Source of the DNA: Pseudomonas brassicacearum subsp. neoaurantiaca
Lineage (GTDB): Bacteria > Pseudomonadota > Gammaproteobacteria > Pseudomonadales > Pseudomonadaceae
Direction of reading: 5' to 3'
Assembly (NCBI RefSeq): GCF_013608025.1
Contig: NZ_VDLV01000033.1
Coordinates: 1 to 64,000 of the forward strand
DNA length: 64,000 nucleotides
The position numbers and the translations under genes are program-made. Below the pieces are notes generated by a model. It did no database searches, had not been told where the DNA came from, and was given only the letters and a program-made list of their open reading frames with translations. This document shows, one piece after another, positions 32,543-40,423 of the stretch (positions within the stretch are counted from its first letter, which is position 1; each line of letters opens with the position of its first letter).

Positions 32543-34000
32543 CTAGAGATGCTGGCCATGCCGGGCCATGATGTGTCGCACCACGCTGTAGTCCTGGAGC
32601 GAATCGCTGGACAGGTCTTTCCCATAGCCCGAGCGTTTCAATCCGCCATGGGGCATTTCGCTGACCAGCATGAAATGGCTATTGATCCAGGTGCAGCCGT
32701 ATTGCAGCCGCGCCGCCACCTGCATCGCCTTGTCGAGGTTCTGGGTCCACACCGAGGACGCCAGGCCGTATTCCGAATCGTTGGCCCAGTCCACCGCCTG
32801 GCTGAGTTCGTCGAAGCGGGTCACGGTGACGACCGGGCCAAACACCTCGCGCTGGACGATCTCATCGCTGTGCTTGCAGCCGGCCAGCAGTGTCGGCTGG
32901 TAATAGAAACCGGCACCGGAATGCACCGCCGCACCTGTGATGCGCTCGATGTGTGGCTGGCCGAGGGCTCGCTCGACAAAACTGGCGACCCGGTCGCGTT
33001 GGCGGACACTGATCAGCGGGCCGATTTCATTGTCGGCATCGCGCTTGCCGGCAAAGCGCAGGCTGCTGACCGCCGCACCGAGTTCGGCCACCAGTTGGTC
33101 ATGAATCCCGGCCTGGGCGTAGACCCGGCAGGCCGCGGTGCAATCCTGGCCGGCGTTGTAATAGCCATAGGTGCGCACGCCATCGACCACGGCTTGGATG
33201 TCGGCGTCGTCACAGACAATCACCGGGGCCTTGCCGCCCAGCTCAAGGTGCGTGCGCTTTAGGGTTTTCGCTGCGGCCTGGAGGATCTTCTGCCCGGTGA
33301 CGATATCCCCCGTCAACGAGACCATGCGCACCTTCGGATGGCTGACCAGATGGCTGCCGACGCCTTCACCGCCACCGCAGATGATATTGATGACGCCGCG
33401 CGGCAGGATCTGCGCCAGCGTCGGCGCCAGGGCCAGGATCGACAGCGGCGTGTGCTCCGAAGGCTTGAACACCAAGGTGTTGCCGGCGGCCAGGGCCGGG
33501 GCGATTTTCCAGGCCGCCATCATGATCGGGTAGTTCCACGGTGCAATCGACGCCACCACGCCCAGCGGGTCGCGGCGCACCATGCTGGTGTAGCCAGGCA
33601 GGTATTCACCGCTGAGCTGGCCGGTCTGGCAGCGCACGGCGCCGGCAAAAAAACGGAACACATCCACCGTGGCGCTCAAATCATCCTGGCGGGCCAGGTG
33701 CAACGGCTTGCCGCAGTTCAGGGATTCGAGGCGGGCCAATTCGTCGGCGTTTTTTTCGATGGCGCTGGCGATTTCCAGCAGCAGGTTCGAGCGGTGTTGC
33801 GGCGTGGTGCGTGACCAGTCATGGAAGGCGTGGTGGGCGGCGAGGATCGCGGTCTCCACCTGTTCGAGGCTGGCCTCGGCGATGTGGACGAGTACTTCAG
33901 CGGTGGCGGGGTTGAGGATCGGCTCGACAAAGCCTTCGCCGGGGACCAAAGCTCCGTCGATCAGCAACGCGGTACAGAAGGGGGATTGCGTGCCAGCCAT
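32543..34000 (-). CDS. second 4-aminobutyraldehyde dehydrogenase-like enzyme
   Basis: A 485-residue aldehyde dehydrogenase clearly paralogous to the patD product 5.8 kb away: both share PWNYP, AGNT, LELGGKAPV, the catalytic Cys in NAGQDCTAACR, and the ends SEMPHGG and VVRH. The N-terminus is longer (MAGTQSPFCTALLIDGALVPGEG). It probably acts on 4-aminobutyraldehyde or a related amino-aldehyde such as 3-aminopropanal. It heads the cluster, 88 nt before ydcS, downstream of the LysR gene. No terminator separates it from ydcS, so co-transcription is likely. Confidence 0.9.
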   Translation of the reverse strand: MAGTQSPFCTALLIDGALVPGEGFVEPILNPATAEVLVHIAEASLEQVETAILAAHHAFHDWSRTTPQHRSNLLLEIASAIEKNADELARLESLNCGKPLHLARQDDLSATVDVFRFFAGAVRCQTGQLSGEYLPGYTSMVRRDPLGVVASIAPWNYPIMMAAWKIAPALAAGNTLVFKPSEHTPLSILALAPTLAQILPRGVINIICGGGEGVGSHLVSHPKVRMVSLTGDIVTGQKILQAAAKTLKRTHLELGGKAPVIVCDDADIQAVVDGVRTYGYYNAGQDCTAACRVYAQAGIHDQLVAELGAAVSSLRFAGKRDADNEIGPLISVRQRDRVASFVERALGQPHIERITGAAVHSGAGFYYQPTLLAGCKHSDEIVQREVFGPVVTVTRFDELSQAVDWANDSEYGLASSVWTQNLDKAMQVAARLQYGCTWINSHFMLVSEMPHGGLKRSGYGKDLSSDSLQDYSVVRHIMARHGQHL

Positions 34001-34040
34001 GCCCGGTTTCTCTTCTTATATGTCGGTTGAAACACTGAAC

Positions 34041-34130
34041 CTGTGGGAGCGAGCTTGCTCGCGATAGCGATCTATCGGTCGACTCAGGGGTGCCTGTCAC
34101 ACCTCTATCGCGAGCAAGATCGCTCCCACA
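34041..34130. repeat. REPIN, family A
   Basis: Inverted arms CTGTGGGAGCGAGCTTGCTC and a diverged right arm (GCGAGCAAGATCGCTCCCACA, one base changed in the core). Confidence 0.88.
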
Positions 34131-34208
34131 ATGGATCGTGGTGGTTCAGGCAAGACTAGTGCTCAGCCGCAAGGCCGACAAATTCGAAATACTCAAGGCA
34201 GCGTTCGA

Positions 34209-35123
34209 TTAAATAGATGGCTTGCGTCCGCCAGGGCGTTGTTCCCGAGCGACGGTCAGGAATGGATCGACCGAGGCCGGTCGGGCCGTGCCCCGGCGCC
34301 AGGCCAAACCGACGTCGAGCGTCTGGTTGAGGTCGGCAATCGGGCGTGCCTCGATGATGTCGCCCTCCAGCGACCACGGACGATAAGTCATGTCCGGTTG
34401 GATCGACACGCCCAGCCCGGCGGCCACCAGGCTGCGCACCGCTTCGGTCGAGGCGGTGCGCAGCGTGACCTGCGGTTGCAAGCCGGCACCGCGCCACAGG
34501 CGTTGCGCGTTGCGATCCATCTCGTCGACGTTCAACTGGATCAGCGGCTCCCGGGCCACGTCCGCCAGGTTGATGCTGTCGTGTTCCAGCAGTGGGTGCT
34601 GGGCCGGCAGCCACAAGCGATACGGTGAGTGAGTCAGCACTTCGGTCTGCAGGGCATGGCGGTCTTCGAGGTTGGAGAGGATCAATACGCCGACATCGAT
34701 TTCGCCGCTGACCAGCAAATGCTCGATATAGGGTCGCTCATCCTCCATGACGCGGATCGCCACGTTGGGGTAGGCGCGCTGGAAACGGGTCAAGAGGTCC
34801 GCCAGGTAATAACCGGCGACGAGGCTGGTCACGCCGATGGTGACTTGGCCGGCTACCTGGTCGGTGCTTTGTTGCAGGCTGCGCTTGGCATTGTCGACGG
34901 TGGCCAGAATCAGGTGGGCCTGGCGCAGGAATTGATGTCCTTGGTGCGTCAATGTCATGCCCTTGGCGTGCCGGCTGAACAGGCTGACGCCGATGTCCTC
35001 TTCCAGTTGCTGGATGGCCAGGGTCAGGGTGGATTGGGAAATGAACGCAGTCTGCGCGGCGGCGGAGATCGAGCCGGTTTCGGCCACGGCGATGAAATGG
35101 CGGATCTGGCGCAGCGTCATCAT
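34209..35123 (-). CDS. LysR-type transcriptional regulator
   Basis: A 304-residue LysR regulator: N-terminal winged helix-turn-helix (TLRQIRHFIAVAETGSISAAA, recognition part around SQSTLTLAIQQLEEDIG, residues about 3-50) and a periplasmic-binding-like effector domain (about 90-300). The tandem ATGs at 35123/35120 suit the family start; the frame continues upstream without support. It is on the same strand and directly upstream of the aminobutyraldehyde dehydrogenase/ydc cluster, but a REPIN and 200 nt lie between. Control of that cluster is plausible, not shown. Confidence 0.9.
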   Translation of the reverse strand: MMTLRQIRHFIAVAETGSISAAAQTAFISQSTLTLAIQQLEEDIGVSLFSRHAKGMTLTHQGHQFLRQAHLILATVDNAKRSLQQSTDQVAGQVTIGVTSLVAGYYLADLLTRFQRAYPNVAIRVMEDERPYIEHLLVSGEIDVGVLILSNLEDRHALQTEVLTHSPYRLWLPAQHPLLEHDSINLADVAREPLIQLNVDEMDRNAQRLWRGAGLQPQVTLRTASTEAVRSLVAAGLGVSIQPDMTYRPWSLEGDIIEARPIADLNQTLDVGLAWRRGTARPASVDPFLTVAREQRPGGRKPSI

Positions 35124-35306
35124 GGCGGGATATCCACAGGGCGAATTTATCGATGCCTTGGAGTGTATATCGTTTTTTTCGAAGGGATGGCAGGCGCCCG
35201 CGCTAAAAGCGTCAGGCAACATCTCGAAGCAATCTCGCCAAGGGCGACCGGGCACTTTCGATCTAGGCTGGGGGCCTCAAGTTGACCCAAAACGTGGAGG
35301 CAACAG

Positions 35307-36017
35307 ATGAATACCCGTGGATTGCTCGATCAGCTTCTCAAGTCCGGCCAGCAACTGCTGCAGAACAAGGCGGGCGGTCCGCAGGGCAAGCCGTCTGGCG
35401 GTTTGGGCGGGTTGCTCGGCGGCTCTGGCAACTTGGGCGGAATGCTTTCCGGCGCGGGCGGCGGAGCGTTGGCCGCCGGGGCCATGGGGTTGCTACTGGG
35501 CAACAAAAAGGCTCGCAACTTCGGTGGCAAGGCCTTGGCTTATGGCGGCTTGGCTGCGTTGGGGGTGATTGCCTACAAGGCTTATGGCAACTGGCAGGCC
35601 CAGCAGGGCAACGCGGCAAAAACCGAGCCGCAGACCCTGGACCGCGTCCCGGCGGGGCAAGTCGAGCAACACAGCCAGGCGATCCTCAAGGCCCTGGTCG
35701 CGGCGGCCAAGGCTGACGGCCATGTGGACGAGCGCGAGCGGCAATTGATCGAAGGCGAATTTACCAAGCTCGACAACGATCAGGAACTGCAACACTGGTT
35801 GCACGCCGAACTCAACAAACCCCTTGACCCTGGCGATGTTGCCCGAGCGGCCAGCACGCCGGAAATTGCCGCGGAAATGTACATCGCCAGCGTGATGCTG
35901 GTGGACGAGGAAAATTTCATGGAGAAATCCTACCTCGAAGAACTGGCGCGGCAACTCAAGCTGGAGCCGGGGCTGAAGGCCGAACTGGAGAAGCAGGTGC
36001 GCCAGGCTTGCGCCTGA
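35307..36017 (+). CDS. TerB-like DUF533 inner-membrane protein (YebE type)
   Basis: A 236-residue protein. Residues 20-60 are glycine-rich (GGLGGLLGGSGNLGG), followed by two short hydrophobic stretches (ALAAGAMGLLLG, AYGGLAALGVIAY), and a C-terminal TerB/DUF533 domain from about residue 110 with the acidic KADGHVDERERQLIEGEF and VDEENFMEKSYLEELA. E. coli YebE is an envelope-stress-induced relative. The function is unknown. GTGGAGG precedes the ATG. It is a single gene between LysR and the Wsp operon. Confidence 0.85.
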   Translation: MNTRGLLDQLLKSGQQLLQNKAGGPQGKPSGGLGGLLGGSGNLGGMLSGAGGGALAAGAMGLLLGNKKARNFGGKALAYGGLAALGVIAYKAYGNWQAQQGNAAKTEPQTLDRVPAGQVEQHSQAILKALVAAAKADGHVDERERQLIEGEFTKLDNDQELQHWLHAELNKPLDPGDVARAASTPEIAAEMYIASVMLVDEENFMEKSYLEELARQLKLEPGLKAELEKQVRQACA

Positions 36018-36067
36018 TCTCCCTCAATGGTGTTGTGTTGGCCGATCCTTGTTGAATTCACCGCACC

Positions 36068-36219
36068 GTGGCGAGGGAGCTTGCTCCCCCTCGGTCGTAG
36101 GAGCTGGCGAAGCCTGCGATCTTTTGATCTTCGTTTGAAATTCGAGCGTCAGGAAAAGATCGCAGCCTCGCTTCGCTCGGCAGCTCCTACAGCCCAGCGG
36201 GAGCAAGCTCCCTCGCCAC
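36068..36219. repeat. composite REPIN: family B-I interrupted by family C
   Basis: The outer arms GTGGCGAGGGAGCTTGCTCC and GGAGCAAGCTCCCTCGCCAC are a family B-I REPIN. Between them lies a complete family C REPIN with arms GTAGGAGCTG and CAGCTCCTAC. The two are nested like an insertion of one element into another. Confidence 0.92.
36097..36190. repeat. REPIN, family C, nested inside a family B-I REPIN
   Basis: Arms GTAGGAGCTGGCGAAGCCTG and its inverted partner ending GGCAGCTCCTAC, with GATCTTTTGATC in the middle. It is related to the element at 5070, which also carries GATCTTTT. Confidence 0.9.
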
Positions 36220-36296
36220 GGTGCGTGTTTCACGCTTGAGCAAACGGTTTCAAAAATCTCCCTCATCCGCCATGCAGGCGCACCGCCTCCCTCGGC

Positions 36297-36302
36297 TATA
36301 CT
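36297..36302 (+). promoter_or_regulatory. -10 element upstream of wspA
   Basis: TATACT 33 nt before the wspA start; -35 weak. Probable sigma-70 promoter of the Wsp operon. Confidence 0.4.
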
Positions 36303-36334
36303 CCCGGCAATTCAAAGCGTCCCGAGGTTTTACT

Positions 36335-37957
36335 GTGAAGAATTGGACATTGCGCCAACGCATCCTGGCGAGTTTTGCGGTGATCATCGCCATCATGCTG
36401 CTGATGGTGGTTGTCTCGTTTTCACGGTTGTGGAAGATCCAAGAGAGTGAAGAAAAAGTCCGGGTCGACGCAGTGCCGGGGGTTTACTACAGCTCCATGA
36501 TTCGTGGCGGCTGGGTAGACAGCTATGTCTTGACCCAGCAGATCGTCGGCCTTTCGGGTAACCGGGAAATCACCGCCGAAGACAAGGCCCGCTACCAAGG
36601 CTTCGAGCAGCACCTGCGTGAAGAAATCCAGAACTATAAGAACCTGATACAGAACCCTGCCGACCAGGCCTCATTCGATGAATTCGAGGGCTATCACCAA
36701 GCCTTCAACCAGGCCGTGACCAAGGTGCTGGATCTTTACCAGCGCAAGGATTACGAAGGCGCGCGGCTGGCATTGGACAAGGAGCTGACACCTGCATGGA
36801 TGGGTGGCCGCGGGCATTTGAATCAGATTATCGACCGCAACCGTGACCTGGCTGAAACGGCCACGCAAACCATTGACGATGCGGTGACGGCCGCCAAGGT
36901 CGCCATGGGCCTGTCGTTCCTGGTTGCGCTGGTCATCGCCTTGCTGTGTGGCCTGTTGTTGATGCGCGCGATCATGGCGCCGATGAGCCGCATCGTCGAG
37001 ATCCTCGAAGTGATGCGCAGCGGTGACCTGAGCGGACGCCTGAACCTGGCGCGCAAGGACGAATTCGGCGCGGTGGAGACCGGTTTCAACGATATGATGG
37101 CCGAGCTGACTGCCTTGGTGTCCCAGGCCCAGCGCTCGTCTGTCCAGGTCACCACCTCGGTGACCGAGATCGCCGCGACATCCCGACAGCAACAGGCCAC
37201 CGCCACTGAAACCGCGGCGACCACCACCGAGATCGGTGCGACTTCCCGAGAAATCGCCGCCACATCCCGCGATCTGGTGCGCACCATGACCGAAGTGTCC
37301 ACCGCCGCCGACCAGGCCTCGGTGGCGGCTGGCTCCGGCCAGCAAGGCCTGGCGCGCATGGAAGACACCATGCATTCGGTGATGGGCGCCGCCGACCTGG
37401 TCAACGCGAAGCTGGCGATCCTCAACGAGAAGGCCGGCAACATCAACCAAGTGGTCGTCACTATCGTCAAGGTGGCCGACCAGACCAACCTGTTGTCCCT
37501 CAACGCCGCCATCGAGGCTGAGAAGGCGGGCGAATATGGTCGTGGGTTTGCCGTGGTCGCCACCGAAGTGCGCCGCCTGGCCGACCAGACTGCCGTTGCC
37601 ACCTACGACATCGAGCAGATGGTCCGCGAGATCCAGTCCGCTGTTTCGGCTGGCGTGATGGGCATGGACAAATTCTCCGAGGAAGTGCGCCGAGGCATGG
37701 CCGAAGTGCAGCAGGTGGGCGAACAGCTGTCGCAGATCATCCATCAAGTCCAGGCCCTGGCGCCGCGGGTGCTGATGGTCAACGAGGGCATGCAGGCCCA
37801 GGCCACCGGTGCCGAGCAGATCAACCACGCGCTGGTGCAATTGGGCGATGCCAGCAGCCAGACCGTGGAGTCCCTGCGCCAGGCCAGTTCCGCCATCGAC
37901 GAACTCAGTCAGGTGGCCGTGGGACTGCGCAGCGGCGTCTCGCGTTTCAAAGTCTGA
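36335..37957 (+). CDS. wspA: Wsp surface-sensing chemoreceptor WspA
   Basis: A 540-residue methyl-accepting chemoreceptor. It has TM1 (residues about 10-30), a periplasmic four-helix sensing domain (about 31-190), TM2 (about 191-213), a HAMP domain, and a signalling coiled coil whose hairpin tip is VADQTNLLSLNAAIEAEKAG (about 378-400). Family knowledge: WspA responds to surface contact or envelope stress and activates WspE. The start is a GTG at 36335 (MKNWTLRQRILASF); the longer frame upstream is in the REPIN region. wspB begins in its stop codon (TGATG). Confidence 0.95.
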   Translation: MKNWTLRQRILASFAVIIAIMLLMVVVSFSRLWKIQESEEKVRVDAVPGVYYSSMIRGGWVDSYVLTQQIVGLSGNREITAEDKARYQGFEQHLREEIQNYKNLIQNPADQASFDEFEGYHQAFNQAVTKVLDLYQRKDYEGARLALDKELTPAWMGGRGHLNQIIDRNRDLAETATQTIDDAVTAAKVAMGLSFLVALVIALLCGLLLMRAIMAPMSRIVEILEVMRSGDLSGRLNLARKDEFGAVETGFNDMMAELTALVSQAQRSSVQVTTSVTEIAATSRQQQATATETAATTTEIGATSREIAATSRDLVRTMTEVSTAADQASVAAGSGQQGLARMEDTMHSVMGAADLVNAKLAILNEKAGNINQVVVTIVKVADQTNLLSLNAAIEAEKAGEYGRGFAVVATEVRRLADQTAVATYDIEQMVREIQSAVSAGVMGMDKFSEEVRRGMAEVQQVGEQLSQIIHQVQALAPRVLMVNEGMQAQATGAEQINHALVQLGDASSQTVESLRQASSAIDELSQVAVGLRSGVSRFKV

Positions 37958-38493
37958 TGAGCGAGCCAGAAGCCCGCCGCGGCGCCGTTTCGGCGGCCCG
38001 GCAGACGTTGTTCCTGATGTTTTGCATCGGCAACGAGCGCTACGCGCTGCAAGCCACCGATGTGGTGGAAGTGCTGCCGCGCCTGCCGCTCAAGCCGATT
38101 GCCCGGACGCCGTCCTGGGTCGCGGGCGTGTTCGCCTGGCGCGGCGTGGTGGTGCCGGTGATCGATGTGTGCGCGTTGACCTTCGGCCAGAACGCCGAGG
38201 CCCGCACCAGCACCCGGCTGGTACTGGTGCAATATCGACCAGAGGCGCAGCAAACCGGGCAGGTGCTGGGCTTGATATTGGAACAGGCCACCGACACCTT
38301 GCGCTGTGATCCGGCGGACTTCAAACCCTATGGCCTGGACAATCGCCAGACGCCTTACCTCGGTCCGGTACGCGAAGACGCGCAAGGGATGATGCAATGG
38401 GTGCGGGTCAACGACTTGCTCGACGAGTCCGTTCGCGCGGTGCTGTTTCCCTCGCCGCCGCTGAGTCCCGATGATCTCGAGGGACGGACATGA
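37957..38493 (+). CDS. wspB: CheW-type coupling protein WspB
   Basis: A 178-residue CheW-fold adaptor joining WspA to the WspE kinase. The CheW core is seen in LMFCIGNERYALQATDVVEVLPRLPLKPI in parts, and the VFAWRGVVVPVIDV strand pair. Its ATG overlaps the wspA stop by 1 nt and its stop overlaps wspC by 4 nt (ATGA), so translation runs from gene to gene. Confidence 0.94.
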   Translation: MSEPEARRGAVSAARQTLFLMFCIGNERYALQATDVVEVLPRLPLKPIARTPSWVAGVFAWRGVVVPVIDVCALTFGQNAEARTSTRLVLVQYRPEAQQTGQVLGLILEQATDTLRCDPADFKPYGLDNRQTPYLGPVREDAQGMMQWVRVNDLLDESVRAVLFPSPPLSPDDLEGRT

Positions 38494-39755
38494 ACAGCGA
38501 TCAGCGATTTTTCGATTTCCTCAAGGAACGCATCGGCCTGGACGTGACCTCCGTCGGCCCCGCCATTATCGAACGGGCCGTGCGCCAGCGCGTCCTTGCC
38601 GTGCCCGGCCGAACCACCGATGACTATTGGCAAAGCCTGCAACATTCTGCCCAGGAGCAGCAGGCACTGATCGAAGCGGTGATCGTTCCGGAGACCTGGT
38701 TCTTCCGCTACCCCGAGTCCTTCGCGACACTGGGCCGGCTGGCAACCCAGCGCCTGGCCGACATCAAGCACCTGCGGGCCTTGCGTATCCTCAGCCTGCC
38801 GTGCTCCACCGGCGAGGAACCGTACTCGATCGCCATGGCCTTGTTCGACGCAGGCCTGGGGCCGCATCAGTTCAAGGTCGATGGCATGGACATCAGCCCC
38901 TTGTCCGTGGACAAGGCCAGGCAAGCGCGTTACGGCAGGAACTCCTTTCGCGGCGCGGACCTCGGTTTTCGTGAACGATATTTCAACGCCGAAGACGACG
39001 GCTATCGCCTCGACGAGCGCGTGCGCGAACAGGTTCGCCTGCAAACGGGGAACGTGCTGGATCCGGCGTTGCTGGTAAACGAGGCCCCCTACGACTTCGT
39101 GTTCTGTCGCAATCTGCTGATCTATTTCGACCAGCCGACCCAGCAGCAGGTGTTCGAGGTGCTCAAGCGCCTGACCCATCAGGACGGCGTTTTGTTCATC
39201 GGTCCTGCCGAGGGCAGTTTGCTCGGACGGCTGGGCATGCGTTCGATCGGCATTGCCCAGTCGTTCGCCTTCAGCCGCCAGGGCGCACCGGAGCCGCAAC
39301 CAGTGCCCACGTTGATGCCGACGCCGCTGCCGATTCGCCAGGCGCCATCGCGCCTCGTAACGCCTGTGAGTCGGCCGCGACCGTTCGCCGCGAGCGTGAC
39401 GCCGATCGCCGAACCGAAAAGCAGCGACGCCGCGACGCTGCTGGCCAACATCGCCGCCCTGGCCAATGGGGGCAAGAGCGCCGAGGCGCGTGCGGTGTGC
39501 GAAGAATATCTGCGCAGCCACGCGCCAAACGCCCAGGTTTTCTATTGGCTGGGCCTGCTCAGCGACATGGCCGGCAATGCGCTGGAGGCCCAGGGTTTTT
39601 ATCGCAAGGCGCTCTATCTTGAGCCGCAACACGCCGAGGCCCTGGTGCATCTGGCGGCGCTGCTGGCTTCCCAGGGAGACGCGGTCGGCGCCCGTCGATT
39701 GCAGGAACGCGCGGCCCGCAGCGGTCGCGCGGCAGACAGTGAGCACAAACGATGA
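38490..39755 (+). CDS. wspC: CheR-type methyltransferase WspC
   Basis: A 421-residue protein that methylates WspA glutamates, keeping the receptor active. The CheR domain occupies residues 1-265, with the SAM loop ILSLPCSTGEEPYSIAM (residues about 100-116), the FCRNLLIYFD motif, and DGVLFIGPAEG. After a proline-rich linker (about 270-300) lies a TPR segment to residue 400 (VFYWLGLLSDMAGNALEAQGFYRKAL in parts), the typical WspC layout. Overlaps wspB and wspD by 4 nt each. Confidence 0.95.
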   Translation: MNSDQRFFDFLKERIGLDVTSVGPAIIERAVRQRVLAVPGRTTDDYWQSLQHSAQEQQALIEAVIVPETWFFRYPESFATLGRLATQRLADIKHLRALRILSLPCSTGEEPYSIAMALFDAGLGPHQFKVDGMDISPLSVDKARQARYGRNSFRGADLGFRERYFNAEDDGYRLDERVREQVRLQTGNVLDPALLVNEAPYDFVFCRNLLIYFDQPTQQQVFEVLKRLTHQDGVLFIGPAEGSLLGRLGMRSIGIAQSFAFSRQGAPEPQPVPTLMPTPLPIRQAPSRLVTPVSRPRPFAASVTPIAEPKSSDAATLLANIAALANGGKSAEARAVCEEYLRSHAPNAQVFYWLGLLSDMAGNALEAQGFYRKALYLEPQHAEALVHLAALLASQGDAVGARRLQERAARSGRAADSEHKR

Positions 39756-40423
39756 GCGGTTCGGCTTCCTATAACGTGACCCATGACGACGCCCAGGCCA
39801 TCGATGACTGCTGGAATCGCATCGGCGTGCATGGCGACAAATCCTGTCCCTTGTTGGCCGAGCATATCCATTGCCGCAATTGCTCGGTGTACTCGGCGGC
39901 CGCCACCCGTTTGCTCGACCGCTATGCGCTGCGCCAGGATGATCGAGAGCTGGTTTATGCCCCAATTGACAGCGATGTTGTTACGCGTTCGCTGCTGATG
40001 TTCCGCCTGGGTGAAGAATGGCTTGGCCTGAGCACCCGCAGCCTCGTGGAAGTCGCGCCGTTGCAGGCGATCCATTCGTTGCCCCACCAGCGCTCGCGAG
40101 CCCTGCTGGGCGTGGCGAACGTACGGGGTGCCCTGGTGGCCTGCCTGTCGTTGGTCGAACTGCTGGGGTTGGAGCCCGGTTCGCCGGCGCCCTCCGGTGG
40201 ACGGATCATGCCACGCATGCTGATCGTCGCCGCGCAAGGCGGGCCGGTGCTGATGCCGGTCGATGAGGTGGACGGTATCCATGCCATCGACGAACGCATC
40301 CTGGCGAACGCTTCGCCATCGGCGGGCAAATACACCCGTGGCGTGTTGCAGTACAAAGGACGCAGCCTGCGTTGGCTGGATGAAGAGCAACTGCTGTCCG
40401 CCGTGTCCCGGAGCCTGTCATGA
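39752..40423 (+). CDS. wspD: CheW-type coupling protein WspD
   Basis: A 223-residue second adaptor of the Wsp system. An N-terminal region of about 70 residues with three cysteines (CWNRIG, CPLLAEHIHCRNC) precedes the CheW domain (LLMFRLGEEWLGLSTRSLVEV, LLGVANVRGALVACLSL). The cysteine-rich stretch is known in WspD relatives but its job is not clear. It overlaps wspC and wspE by 4 nt. Confidence 0.94.
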   Translation: MSGSASYNVTHDDAQAIDDCWNRIGVHGDKSCPLLAEHIHCRNCSVYSAAATRLLDRYALRQDDRELVYAPIDSDVVTRSLLMFRLGEEWLGLSTRSLVEVAPLQAIHSLPHQRSRALLGVANVRGALVACLSLVELLGLEPGSPAPSGGRIMPRMLIVAAQGGPVLMPVDEVDGIHAIDERILANASPSAGKYTRGVLQYKGRSLRWLDEEQLLSAVSRSLS

